NCBI GenBank assembly: GCA_964489525.1
Contig: CAZAYY010000001.1
Span: 1 to 64,000, forward strand
Reading direction: 5' to 3'
DNA from: CAZAYY01 sp964489525
GTDB lineage: Bacteria; Chloroflexota; Anaerolineae; Anaerolineales; JABWBV01
DNA: 64,000 nucleotides
Shown: piece after piece, positions 37,255 to 45,257 of the stretch
Layout: the number at the start of each line of letters is the position of its first letter
Position numbering within the stretch: the first letter of the stretch is position 1
Translations under genes and position numbers: made by a program
The notes under the pieces: model-generated
The model's database searches: none
Seen by the model: only the letters and a program-made list of their open reading frames with translations
What the model was told of the DNA's origin: nothing

Positions 37255-37488
37255 ATGATCACAACAGCCGATCCAAACACCTATACACTAAAATTCTCCG
37301 GCGCGCCGGACGATGATTTTCTGGCCGGCTACTGCCCTGAAGGCACCCGTCTGGTTGTCGAAAGGAACACCTTTACCCTTTCCAACCTGCGCACCGACCA
37401 GGCTGGCGTCTTGGGAATCATCCGCAGCCTGCACAATCTGGGCTATGTACTCCTATCCTTATCTACTGAACCAGGAGATCATTCATGA
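37255..37488 (+). CDS. Small conserved-looking protein, first gene of a flavodoxin/GNAT operon
   Basis: A 77-residue protein from the ATG at 37255, with AGGAGA about 8 bases ahead; a TTG one codon earlier is also possible. Its sequence (YTLKFSGAPDDDFLAGYCPEG, TLSNLRTDQAGVLGIIRSLHNLG) suggests a small alpha-beta domain whose second half could be a dimerising helix. I do not recognise the family. Its stop overlaps the next ATG (ATGA), so it is translationally coupled to the flavodoxin-like gene. Confidence 0.7.
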   Translation: MITTADPNTYTLKFSGAPDDDFLAGYCPEGTRLVVERNTFTLSNLRTDQAGVLGIIRSLHNLGYVLLSLSTEPGDHS

Positions 37489-37988
37489 ATAAACGATTTC
37501 TTATCACCTATGCCACTCGGGCTGGTTCCACGCCAGAGATTGCTGCAGCCATCGGCGAAACACTTGCGGTGCGCGGTTTCAAGGTGGACGTCAAACCCGT
37601 CAAGGTTAAACCAGATCTCAGCGGCTATGACGCTGTCATCCTGGGCAGTGCCATCCGAGTGGGCAACTGGCTGCCTGAGATGGTGGATTACATCAAAGCC
37701 AACCACGCTGCGCTCCAGGCGCTTCCGGTCGCCATTTTCACCGTCCACATGCTCAACCTGGGCGAGGATGAAATCAGCCGCGCCGCGCGTACCACCTATA
37801 CTGCGCCCATTCGCCAAATAATTAACCCCACAGATGAAGCCTTTTTTGCTGGCAAAATAGACTATGCCACACTCTCGTTTCTTGACCGGTTGATGACGAT
37901 GGCTGTCCAAAAGCAGACTGGCGCCGCCATCGGAGACAAGCGAGATTGGAATAAAATTCACGCCTGGGCAGAAAAGGCGTTGGGATGA
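37485..37988 (+). CDS. Flavodoxin-domain protein (HemG-like)
   Basis: A 167-residue single-domain flavodoxin. The FMN phosphate loop is YATRAGSTPEIAAAIG at residues 9-24. GYDAVILGSAIRVGNWLPEMVDYI matches the second flavin loop of menaquinone-dependent protoporphyrinogen dehydrogenase (HemG) relatives, and WNKIHAWAEKAL ends the protein as in that family. No haem genes are nearby, so a role in haem synthesis is not supported; a general flavodoxin-type reductase acting with neighbouring genes is as likely. Overlaps the upstream small gene by 4 bases. Confidence 0.8.
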   Translation: MNKRFLITYATRAGSTPEIAAAIGETLAVRGFKVDVKPVKVKPDLSGYDAVILGSAIRVGNWLPEMVDYIKANHAALQALPVAIFTVHMLNLGEDEISRAARTTYTAPIRQIINPTDEAFFAGKIDYATLSFLDRLMTMAVQKQTGAAIGDKRDWNKIHAWAEKALG

Positions 37989-38018
37989 TGCCAGACTTCT
38001 TTAGAAAGGAAAAATTTC

Positions 38019-38945
38019 ATGAAAACCCATCATCGCCCATTTATATACGAGAGCTCAGATTTTAAACACATGTGTGCCCTGCTTGTGCGCGACAACGCCA
38101 GCAAGCGAGACTCGTTTGTCTGGCACGTTGCCCGGTTGGTAGACTGGAAATACAACTTGTTTAACTTCAAACGGTGTTTCCCCGGTAATTATGCGAGTGC
38201 GGCGCATCTGTGGTTCAACTTTTATGATGAACTGATCGGGTTTGTGATTTCTGAAGAGTTCAACGAACAGTTCGACATCATTGTGCTGGAAGAATACGAG
38301 TACTTGTACCCCGAAATGCTTGCCTGGGCTCAGGTTGAATGGGGGCCGCAGTACCGTCACCTGCTCACCAGCGCCGCAGATGTGCACGAAAAACGCATTT
38401 TTGCGCTCGAGCAGGCTGGTTATCAACGCACCGGCGATGTGGAGATGACCCGCATTTTCGATACTGCGTATTTTCGTGATGTGCCCTACCCGGCTGCGCC
38501 GCTGCGCTTTGAGAGCATGGCAGAAAACAAAAATTATGCCAACCAGGCCATCTTGCGGCGCAGCGCCTGGCCCAATCATCGCTACGACCCGCAGACAGAT
38601 GAGGCCATTCGCGTGTACATTCGCACCAGTCCAATCTACGATGCCCGCTTTGATTTTGTGCTGGTGGATGAATCTGGCACCCATGTATCCGGTTGTGAAG
38701 CGTTTATTGATTATGCTAACAACACGGCAGAAATCGAGCGTGTTTGCACACACGCTGAACATCATAATAAAGGCTATTCAAAGATGACGCTCCGCGCCTG
38801 CCTGCGCGTGCTGCATGAAAATCATATCGGCACGGCCTATATTTCGGGCGGCTACGACAAAACCATCCACCTTTATGGCGCGTTGGGGCACATCAACGAG
38901 TTTGCCACCCTTTTTTACAGGTTGGATTTAGGAGAATCAAAATGA
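38019..38945 (+). CDS. GNAT-family N-acetyltransferase (two-domain, 308 aa)
   Basis: A 308-residue protein. The C-terminal half has the GNAT core: FDFVLVDESGTHVSGCEAF, then IERVCTHAEHHNKGYSKMTL with the acetyl-CoA loop (HxxKGYSK in place of Q/RxxGxG/A), and AYISGGYDKTIHLYGALG. The N-terminal half is a degenerate GNAT-like domain (AAHLWFNFYDELIGFVI). An AAAGGA ribosome site precedes the ATG. The stop overlaps the ATG of the first membrane protein downstream. Substrate unknown. Confidence 0.8.
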   Translation: MKTHHRPFIYESSDFKHMCALLVRDNASKRDSFVWHVARLVDWKYNLFNFKRCFPGNYASAAHLWFNFYDELIGFVISEEFNEQFDIIVLEEYEYLYPEMLAWAQVEWGPQYRHLLTSAADVHEKRIFALEQAGYQRTGDVEMTRIFDTAYFRDVPYPAAPLRFESMAENKNYANQAILRRSAWPNHRYDPQTDEAIRVYIRTSPIYDARFDFVLVDESGTHVSGCEAFIDYANNTAEIERVCTHAEHHNKGYSKMTLRACLRVLHENHIGTAYISGGYDKTIHLYGALGHINEFATLFYRLDLGESK

Positions 38946-39823
38946 ACCCTGTCTTAAAATGGCTTATCCCTCTAATTTTTATCCTGGCCCTCATCACTGC
39001 TGGCGCAGGATTGTTTATTCGAGGCGGATCAGGCCCTTATGCATTCCAGACTGTGCGCGGGCAGCAGGTACAGATGTATGGGCGCGGCATTTATGCAAAC
39101 GATTCGCTGTTCAGCGGCGCTGCCTTTCGCGGTACCGATTTCGTCACTTTATTGGTTGTGCTGCCGTTATTATTGTCATGTTACTCTTTATCTTTGCGCG
39201 GTTCCCAGAATGCGCAAATTGCCCAGATTGGCATATTGTTTTATTGCCTGTATATCGGCGCTTCAATGGCCTTCGGGGCAGCCTTCAATGCGATGTTCCT
39301 TTTTTACACGGCGCTGTTTTCATCCAGTCTGTTTGCGGTCATTACCGCTCTGGCGACATTCAACTTGCAAACGCTCACGGTGCGCATTAAGCCTGGATTT
39401 CCGCATCGCAACCTGGTAATTTTTAACTTTGTCGCAGGCTTTGGCACTTTATTCATCTGGTTGAGCGATATCATTGCGCCGCTAATGAATGGCAGTGTGC
39501 CCGAGTTGCTTGGACCTTACACCACCATGTTCACACATAGTTTTGACTCAGCAGTCATTACCCCAGCGGCAGTAAGCACTGCGGTTTTTCTCTTGCAGCG
39601 CAAATCGCTTGGACATTTGTTGGCTGCGCCAATGCTCATTCTGTGTACCTTGATTGGGGTTGTGGTTATTGGCCAAACCATCAGCCAAACCCTGGAGGGA
39701 ATTACTTTCCCGATGGGTGTTTATATAGGCATGATAGGCTCGTGGCTTGTCATGGGTGCATTTGCCATCGGCCTGACCATATCTTTCTTTCGCAGCCTTA
39801 ACAAGGAAAATAATATCCCATGA
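38942..39823 (+). CDS. Polytopic membrane protein, tandem paralogue A
   Basis: A 293-residue protein with about eight hydrophobic segments. The first is LKWLIPLIFILALITAGAGLF, cut here into LKWLIPLIFILAL and ITAGAGLF by position 5-25. After it comes an extracytoplasmic strip with RGQQVQMYGRGIYANDSLFSG, then a membrane core with FVTLLVVLPLL. The same plan is found in the next gene, so the two are paralogues. Family not recognised. Overlaps both neighbours by 4 bases, so it is firmly in the operon. Confidence 0.75.
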   Translation: MNPVLKWLIPLIFILALITAGAGLFIRGGSGPYAFQTVRGQQVQMYGRGIYANDSLFSGAAFRGTDFVTLLVVLPLLLSCYSLSLRGSQNAQIAQIGILFYCLYIGASMAFGAAFNAMFLFYTALFSSSLFAVITALATFNLQTLTVRIKPGFPHRNLVIFNFVAGFGTLFIWLSDIIAPLMNGSVPELLGPYTTMFTHSFDSAVITPAAVSTAVFLLQRKSLGHLLAAPMLILCTLIGVVVIGQTISQTLEGITFPMGVYIGMIGSWLVMGAFAIGLTISFFRSLNKENNIP

Positions 39824-40674
39824 AACACCAAAATGTGCTCCAATGGCTCATCCCCCTGATTTTTATTCTGGCCCTGTTCGCCGCGCTGGCGGGCGTGTGG
39901 CCCGCCACGGGTACGCCTTACCCGCTGACCACCTTCCGCGGGGAAGAGGTGACCATCAACGCCCGCGGGCTGTATTACTGGGACACGGTCAGTTCCGCTG
40001 CCCAGATGCAAGCCAATGACCTGGTGACCCTCATCCTCGGTCTTCCCCTGCTGGCGATTTCCTTTTGGTTAGCGCTGCGCGGCTCCCTGCGTGGACGGCT
40101 GCTCCTGGCGGGTACGCTCGGCTTCATCCTGTACACCTACATTACCATGATGGTGGGGGCGCACTACAACGCCCTCTTCCTGGTCTATGTCGCCCTGTTC
40201 AGCCTGAGCCTGTTCGCCCTGGTGCTGGTGCTGATATCTATTGATCTGGCGACTCTGCCAGCGCACTTCTCCGAAAAACTGCCGCGCCGCTGGGTTGCAG
40301 GACTGCTCTTCTTTGCCGCCGCTTTTCTCTCGTTTGCCTGGTTGGGGCGCATCGCTTCCACGTTCTCCCCGGGAGCCGTCCCAGCGCTGGAAAACACCAC
40401 CAGCCTGTTCATCCAGGCCATGGACCTGGGGTTGATCGTCCCAGTTTGTATCCTTTCGGGTATCCTGCTCTTGCGCCGCCACGCCTGGGGCTACCTGCTG
40501 GCTTCGGTTGGGCTGACCAAGTTTCTCACCCTCGGCATCGCCGTCAGCCTGATGGGGCTGAACATGGCCCGGGTCGGCGTGCCGGTCAGTGTGGTTGAGT
40601 TGGTCATCTTCCCTGGCATGGCATTGGCCGGGGTGGTGATGACGGTTATTTTGTTGAAAAACGTCAGAGAATAG
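39820..40674 (+). CDS. Polytopic membrane protein, tandem paralogue B
   Basis: A 284-residue protein with about eight membrane segments, homologous to the gene before it. Shared points are WLIPLIFILALFAALAG at the start, the FRGEEVTINARGLYYWDTVSSAA strip against RGQQVQMYGRGIYANDS, then LVTLILGLPLLAISFWLALRGS against FVTLLVVLPLL ... LSLRGS. Higher GC than paralogue A suggests that the duplication is old or that one copy was acquired. Function unknown. Last gene of the overlapping operon 37255-40674. Confidence 0.75.
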   Translation: MKHQNVLQWLIPLIFILALFAALAGVWPATGTPYPLTTFRGEEVTINARGLYYWDTVSSAAQMQANDLVTLILGLPLLAISFWLALRGSLRGRLLLAGTLGFILYTYITMMVGAHYNALFLVYVALFSLSLFALVLVLISIDLATLPAHFSEKLPRRWVAGLLFFAAAFLSFAWLGRIASTFSPGAVPALENTTSLFIQAMDLGLIVPVCILSGILLLRRHAWGYLLASVGLTKFLTLGIAVSLMGLNMARVGVPVSVVELVIFPGMALAGVVMTVILLKNVRE

Positions 40675-40721
40675 TACAATGAAACAACGGTATTGGCAAA
40701 TAACCAAAGGATTATGACCCT

Positions 40722-41273
40722 ATGGCAAACAAACCCACCATTTCATCTCCCAGGTTAATCCTGCGCGCCTTTTGTCCCACTGACGACGAAGATTTGCATT
40801 CCTATCTCTCAGATGAGCAGATTTACCAGTTCGAACCGGGAGAGCCAATTGACCTGGCCCAGGCCCGCACGATGGCGCAGGATCTCGCTGCATCACCCAA
40901 TTTTTGGGCGGTTGAACTGCAAGAAACCCACAAAGTTATCGGGCAGATCTATTTCAAGCACATTGAGCCGCAGCACCTGATGACCTGGGAATTGGGCTAC
41001 ATCCTCAACCCGCAGTATCAGCGGCAAGGTTATATGTCGGAAGCTGTGGCAGCGTTGGTGCGCTATGGGTTTACCCAGGCCGCTATCCATCGCGTGGTGG
41101 CTCACTGCAACCCAAAAAACGTCGCATCTTGGAAACTGTTGGAAAGAGTTGGCTTTCAGAGGGAAGGATTGCTGCGCCAAAACATCTTCTTTCGGCAGAA
41201 TGCGCAAGGTCAGCCTTTGTGGACTGACACATTTCTCTATGCCATGCTGTCAGCGGATGCTAAACTTGTTTAG
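40722..41273 (+). CDS. RimJ/RimL-type GNAT N-acetyltransferase
   Basis: A 183-residue protein. RLILRAFCPTDDEDLHSYL opens it as in RimJ/RimL/SpeG relatives. The core WELGYILNPQYQRQGYMSEAVAALVRYGF carries the acetyl-CoA loop QRQGYM, and RVVAHCNPKNVASWKLLERVGFQREG is the usual C-terminal half. These enzymes acetylate protein N-termini, polyamines or small molecules; the substrate is open. It stands 47 bases after the preceding operon and may be read with it. Confidence 0.9.
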   Translation: MANKPTISSPRLILRAFCPTDDEDLHSYLSDEQIYQFEPGEPIDLAQARTMAQDLAASPNFWAVELQETHKVIGQIYFKHIEPQHLMTWELGYILNPQYQRQGYMSEAVAALVRYGFTQAAIHRVVAHCNPKNVASWKLLERVGFQREGLLRQNIFFRQNAQGQPLWTDTFLYAMLSADAKLV

Positions 41274-41523
41274 CCGCCCTGCAATTTTCTCCATAATATC
41301 CACTTTTACCGCTTCTGAACGCCTGATGCTCCAGGTATTGGTGTATGATTTTGACATGGAGAACACACACCAGTTGGAAAATGTACTCCAAAAAAGAGAT
41401 ATGCTTTAGAATATATTAAAATATCCGATGGACATCCCTGTGGCAAGGGCGCAGCAAAATGGATGACATGCTGTGCTTTTGCTTGGCCTATGAGAGATGA
41501 TCACCGCAAAGGAATCACACACA
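41274..41523. other. Intergenic stretch without a recognised gene
   Basis: About 250 bases between the GNAT gene and the DUF418 gene. It is AT-richer than its surroundings. No terminator or promoter stood out. Confidence 0.4.
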
Positions 41524-42714
41524 ATGACAACAGCTTCAATCCCCAATACCCTGCAGCCGGTGAAAAAAGCCGAGCGCATCCAGATCCTCGACATTTTGCG
41601 TGGCTTTGCCGTGTTTGGCATCCTGGCCGTCAATATTGGCGGGTTTGCCAGCCCGGCTTTTTACCCTGGTTATCTCCCGCCTGAAAACCTGCCCTGGTAC
41701 GATGAGATTGCCGAAATGCTCATGCTCTTTTTTGCCGAGGGCAAGTTCTACACCATTTTCTCCTTTCTGTTTGGGCTGGGTTTTTCGGTACAACTGGCGC
41801 GTGCAGAGGCCAAAGGCAAGGATGTGCGCTCGTTCTACCCGCGCCGCCTGTGGGTCTTGTTGGGGCTGGGGTTGCTGCACACCGTTCTTTTTTGGATTGG
41901 CGACATCCTGCGCATGTATGCCCTGCTTGGATTTGCCCTGCTGGCTTTTCGGCGCCGCTCCGACCGCACGTTGGTCACCTGGGCGGGGATTTTCTTCGCC
42001 CTGGGATTCGTCATCCTGGCGCTGATTGGTGGGCCTGCCGGCGGCGGGAAGGTTGAAGGTATGCCCATGGATGTAGTAGCCATGGCCCGCCAGGCTTTCA
42101 CAAGCGATTCTTTCTTTACGGTGGTCATCTTCCAGGTTTTTTCCGGCGTGATTTCGTTCATCATCATCGCCCTGACCCAGGGCGCCACCGTGATGGCGCT
42201 TTTCTTGCTCGGCCTGCTGGTGGGACGGATGAAATTCTTTGAACAACTTCCAGAGCAGCGGAACCTGCTTAAGAAAATTGCCCTGTGGGGGCTGCTCATC
42301 GGTTTGGCGTTCAACGCGCTATTTGTCTTTACCGAAAATCCATGGTGGACAAGTTTGGGCTTTATCATTGGCGCTCCGGCGCTGGCGGCAGTGTATATCA
42401 GTGGGTTGTCCTTGATTTCGTTGAAGGAGCGCGGCGCAAAACTGTTGGCACCGATCGGCCAGGTGGGCCGCATGGCGCTCAGCAACTACGTGCTGCAATC
42501 GGTGATTTGCTCGCTGATTTTCAATGGCTACGGACTGGGCTTGTTCGAAAAAGTCGGTGCGGCGTGGTTGTGGGGCATCACCTTTGCGATTTACCTGGTT
42601 CAAATTCCACTCAGCGTTTGGTGGCTAAGCCGCTTCCAGTTTGGCCCGCTCGAATGGGTGTGGCGTTCGCTGACTTATGGAAAAAGACAGCCGTTTGTGT
42701 TGGAGAAAGGCTGA
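41524..42714 (+). CDS. DUF418/YeiB-family membrane protein
   Basis: A 396-residue protein from the ATG at 41524 (MTTASIPNT); an ATG at 41497 in the same frame is an alternative. The family hallmark is near the start: RIQILDILRGFAVFGILAVNIGGF. KFYTIFSFLFGLGFSVQLARAE and FYPRRLWVLLGLGLLH follow. The C-terminal DUF418 domain includes APIGQVGRMALSNYVLQSVI and SVWWLSRFQFGPLEWVWRSLTYG. About ten membrane segments. Relatives are linked to acyl or membrane-lipid modification, but no activity is established. Length is normal. Confidence 0.9.
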   Translation: MTTASIPNTLQPVKKAERIQILDILRGFAVFGILAVNIGGFASPAFYPGYLPPENLPWYDEIAEMLMLFFAEGKFYTIFSFLFGLGFSVQLARAEAKGKDVRSFYPRRLWVLLGLGLLHTVLFWIGDILRMYALLGFALLAFRRRSDRTLVTWAGIFFALGFVILALIGGPAGGGKVEGMPMDVVAMARQAFTSDSFFTVVIFQVFSGVISFIIIALTQGATVMALFLLGLLVGRMKFFEQLPEQRNLLKKIALWGLLIGLAFNALFVFTENPWWTSLGFIIGAPALAAVYISGLSLISLKERGAKLLAPIGQVGRMALSNYVLQSVICSLIFNGYGLGLFEKVGAAWLWGITFAIYLVQIPLSVWWLSRFQFGPLEWVWRSLTYGKRQPFVLEKG

Positions 42715-42772
42715 AAAAGCGCGCGGCCAGGCCTCGGCAGCAGGTTGTTGGAGACCGATATAGGAGTGAGGG

Positions 42773-44014
42773 ATGAAAACCATCTTGTTTGCCCCCGAAA
42801 CCATTAACATTGCTGAAACCACGCGCATGATCGAGATCGCCAAAGCTTGCTGCGGTCAGTTTCATTGTGTCTTTTTCGGCTATAGTGACAAATTTTCTGG
42901 CCTGATCGAACAGGCCGGTTTTGAATTTCGACGCATGCAGCCCTGGTTGACGGATGAGAAAATCGAGCATTTGTGGAAAGTTGACAGGATGGAATCGTTT
43001 GAAGACCCTTTCTTGGAGGAAGAACTTCGACAGCGCGTGGAGAGCGAACTGGCGCTCTATGCCGAATTGAATCCGGCGGCGCTGGTGATAGGCTTCACGC
43101 TGAGTACCGTTATCTCTGCCCGCGCTGCTCAATTGCCGTTGGTGTACGTGATTCCCTTTCCGCTCTCCCGCCCGTTCCTCGAAGCAAACCTGAGCACCTG
43201 GCCCGACGCATTTGATCTGTCTGCGTTGCGCTGGATCCCCCAACGTTGGCTGGATACTATCGCCAATCGTTGGCTTTTAAGCACCAGGTTGTGGATCAAA
43301 CCCTTTACCCGCTTGGCAAAAACCTATGGAATTCGCCCCATCCGCCGCCTGGTAGACATTTACGAGGGCGATTACACTTTAGTCACCGACATCCCCGAAC
43401 TGACCGGGGTTACTAAACTGCCTGAAAACTGGTATTACATCGGCCCGATTTTTGCCCATCTGGACGGAGAAATTCCGCCAGAAATCCTGGCTCTGCCGCG
43501 GGAAAAACCGCTGATCTACTGTGCCATGGGTAGTTCAGCCAATCGCGATATTCTAAAAACCGTGCTGGAGAGTTTTTCAGGTGCGCCTTACACAGTCATC
43601 GCCCCGGTGAAAGCGCACTTGAAAGATGGCGCAGTGCGTGTCCCAGAGAATGTCCATATCTTTGACTGGCTACCAGCCCACAAAGTAAATCCATTGGCAG
43701 ATCTTGCGGTAATTCACGGTGGGCAAGGCACGGTGCAAACAGCTTGTGCATCTGGAACACCGTTTGTGGGCATAGGCTTGCAGCCCGAACAGGAAAGCAA
43801 TATTGAATTTGTGGTAAAGTTCGGCAGCGCTGTTCGCATTCGAAAACGCCGCCTGACACAAAAAACACTCTTAAACAGTCTCGAACAGCTCATCAACGAC
43901 CAGCATGCAAAAGATTTAGCTGTGCGTCTGAAGACCATTCTTACTGCATGGGATGGCACCCAACACGCTGCTGATTTCCTGATCGAAAGGTTTCATGAGC
44001 GGTCACTTTTGTAA
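42773..44014 (+). CDS. GT1-type (UDP-glycosyltransferase fold) glycosyltransferase
   Basis: A 413-residue GT-B enzyme. The N-domain begins with KTILFAPETINIAETTRMIEIA. The C-domain has the donor-binding signature IHGGQGTVQTACASGTPFVGIG near residue 314, followed by QPEQESNIEFV, where Q-E contacts the nucleotide sugar, as in macrolide and plant UDP-glycosyltransferases. GAGGG lies just ahead of the ATG. It probably glycosylates a lipid or secondary metabolite. The gene is next to a DUF418 gene. Its end overlaps a short minus-strand remnant by about 20 bases. Confidence 0.87.
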   Translation: MKTILFAPETINIAETTRMIEIAKACCGQFHCVFFGYSDKFSGLIEQAGFEFRRMQPWLTDEKIEHLWKVDRMESFEDPFLEEELRQRVESELALYAELNPAALVIGFTLSTVISARAAQLPLVYVIPFPLSRPFLEANLSTWPDAFDLSALRWIPQRWLDTIANRWLLSTRLWIKPFTRLAKTYGIRPIRRLVDIYEGDYTLVTDIPELTGVTKLPENWYYIGPIFAHLDGEIPPEILALPREKPLIYCAMGSSANRDILKTVLESFSGAPYTVIAPVKAHLKDGAVRVPENVHIFDWLPAHKVNPLADLAVIHGGQGTVQTACASGTPFVGIGLQPEQESNIEFVVKFGSAVRIRKRRLTQKTLLNSLEQLINDQHAKDLAVRLKTILTAWDGTQHAADFLIERFHERSLL

Positions 44015-44121
44015 GCCAGCAGGTAAACCAGCGCACCAATCGAACCAGTGGCCAGGGTGAGCAGCAGCCAGGGCCAGGGGTTGCGCCCGGCAGCTTTGGC
44101 ATCCTGCCACATTTCTGCCAT
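43993..44121 (-). pseudogene. Short membrane-protein frame or remnant (42 aa)
   Basis: A 42-codon minus-strand frame from the ATG at 44121: MAEMWQDAKAAGRNPWPW, then a single hydrophobic segment (LLLTLATGSIGALVYLLAY) and KSDRS. The AAGRNPWPW plus final-helix pattern is the kind of C-terminus found on small multi-helix membrane proteins, so this is probably what remains of one; it could also be a real single-helix protein. It overlaps the end of the glycosyltransferase gene on the other strand. Confidence 0.45.
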
Positions 44122-44144
44122 TGACAGGGGCGAAATTCAGGCAT

Positions 44145-44164
44145 ATAGTTTATGCATCAACCAT
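44145..44164 (+). promoter_or_regulatory. MarR operator 1
   Basis: ATAGTT, 8 bases, AACCAT: an imperfect inverted repeat 21 bases before the MarR start. It matches, with the same spacing, two further sites at 44658 and 44695. Consensus AT-n-GTT-N8-AAC-n-AT. Confidence 0.7.
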
Positions 44165-44185
44165 ATTGGTTTTTGGGAGCATTCT

Positions 44186-44632
44186 ATGAATCAGGCGGAA
44201 AAAATTTACAGTGCCCTGGTAAGATCGCACATGCTGCTGAGCGAGAGCGATGACCGTTTTTTTGAGCGGTATCATCTTGGCAAAACCCGCTATTATGCCT
44301 TGCTTCATATTGATCAGCAGCCTGGTATTTCACTCAGTGAATTGAGTAAGCGCCTGTTGTGCACGAAAGGGAATACGACGCGCATTGTTAGAGGACTCGA
44401 ACAAGAAGGAATGATTGCTCGCCAGGTGGATCCTCATGATAACCGGGCAGTGCGCCTGCTGTTAACGGAGCGAGGAGCAAACCTGTTAAAAGATGTAAGT
44501 CATGCATACCAGGCTCATAAGCAAACTCTTTTTACCTGCCTGGAAGATGGAGCGGCAAACTCTTTGATTGAAAACCTGGAAACGATCAACCGGCACTGTA
44601 TCACGCTGCTGCGCCCTGAGAAAGGGGGTTGA
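44186..44632 (+). CDS. MarR-family transcriptional regulator
   Basis: A 148-residue winged-helix protein. The start at 44186 has GGGAG 6 bases ahead; the frame is open to 44048 but without support. Core elements are LGKTRYYALLHIDQQPGISLSELSKRLLCTKGNTTRIV (recognition helix), then QEGMIARQVDPHDNRAVRLLLTERG (wing with the D-x-R pair typical of MarR). N- and C-terminal helices make the dimer. Three copies of one operator, one ahead of itself and two ahead of 44806, point to autoregulation and control of the downstream carbohydrate operon. Confidence 0.92.
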   Translation: MNQAEKIYSALVRSHMLLSESDDRFFERYHLGKTRYYALLHIDQQPGISLSELSKRLLCTKGNTTRIVRGLEQEGMIARQVDPHDNRAVRLLLTERGANLLKDVSHAYQAHKQTLFTCLEDGAANSLIENLETINRHCITLLRPEKGG

Positions 44633-44657
44633 TTTTTTTACGGTCCTTACCGTGAAT

Positions 44658-44714
44658 ATAGTTGACATATAAACTATCCGGGTATAAAATCAAAATGGTT
44701 TATATATCAACCAT
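44658..44714 (+). promoter_or_regulatory. MarR operators 2 and 3 (tandem)
   Basis: Site 2 (44658-44677): ATAGTT, GACATATA, AACTAT, perfect arms. Site 3 (44695-44714): ATGGTT, TATATATC, AACCAT, perfect arms. Centre-to-centre distance is 37 bases. They lie in the 173-base gap before the DUF2000 gene, with the promoter probably between or beside them. Confidence 0.75.
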
Positions 44715-44805
44715 TTTGATTTCTCGGCTGAAGTTTTTGTTGGGATAACGGACTTATTTACGCAACCAACACAATATCTGAAAACTTGATTCCTGGAGAA
44801 GGTTT

Positions 44806-45243
44806 ATGGATGTCAGTCGCTTGCCTGATGAAAACGCCTACCGCTTTGTGGCGGTGTTGAATAAGAAAATTGAAACCGGCAAACTGATGAATGCCCTGGG
44901 GCACATGGCTGCCGGGCTGGCTGGAAAAGTTTGCCAGCAGGAGATGCACTTTCTCAACTATCTGGACAAGGATGGGGGCAGCCACCCGGGTATATCTCAT
45001 TTTCCCTTTATTGCTTTGGTTGCAGATAACTCGAATAAGATCAGAACTGCCCGTCAGGAGGCCATTGCCAGGGGCATACCGTTTACCGATTTCACCAGCA
45101 CCATGACCATCGGCAGCAGCCAGCAGCAATTGGATGCGACCGAGGCAGCCTCGGAAGCCGAGTTGGAGTATTTCGGACTGTGCTTATTTGGGAAAACGGA
45201 AATCCTGCGAGAATTTACCAGCAAATTTTCACTGTTTAAATAG
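44806..45243 (+). CDS. DUF2000-family protein (PTH2-like fold)
   Basis: A 145-residue protein. The DUF2000 pattern is clear: FVAVLNKKIETGKLMNALGHMAAGLAG near the start, then FPFIALVADNSNKIRTARQEA, and IPFTDFTSTMTIG. The fold is related to peptidyl-tRNA hydrolase 2, but DUF2000 proteins have no settled role. GGAG lies 8 bases before the ATG. It is the first gene after the double MarR operator and 14 bases ahead of the GH127 gene, so it probably leads that operon. Confidence 0.85.
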   Translation: MDVSRLPDENAYRFVAVLNKKIETGKLMNALGHMAAGLAGKVCQQEMHFLNYLDKDGGSHPGISHFPFIALVADNSNKIRTARQEAIARGIPFTDFTSTMTIGSSQQQLDATEAASEAELEYFGLCLFGKTEILREFTSKFSLFK

Positions 45244-45257
45244 GTTGTGATGCAGCC

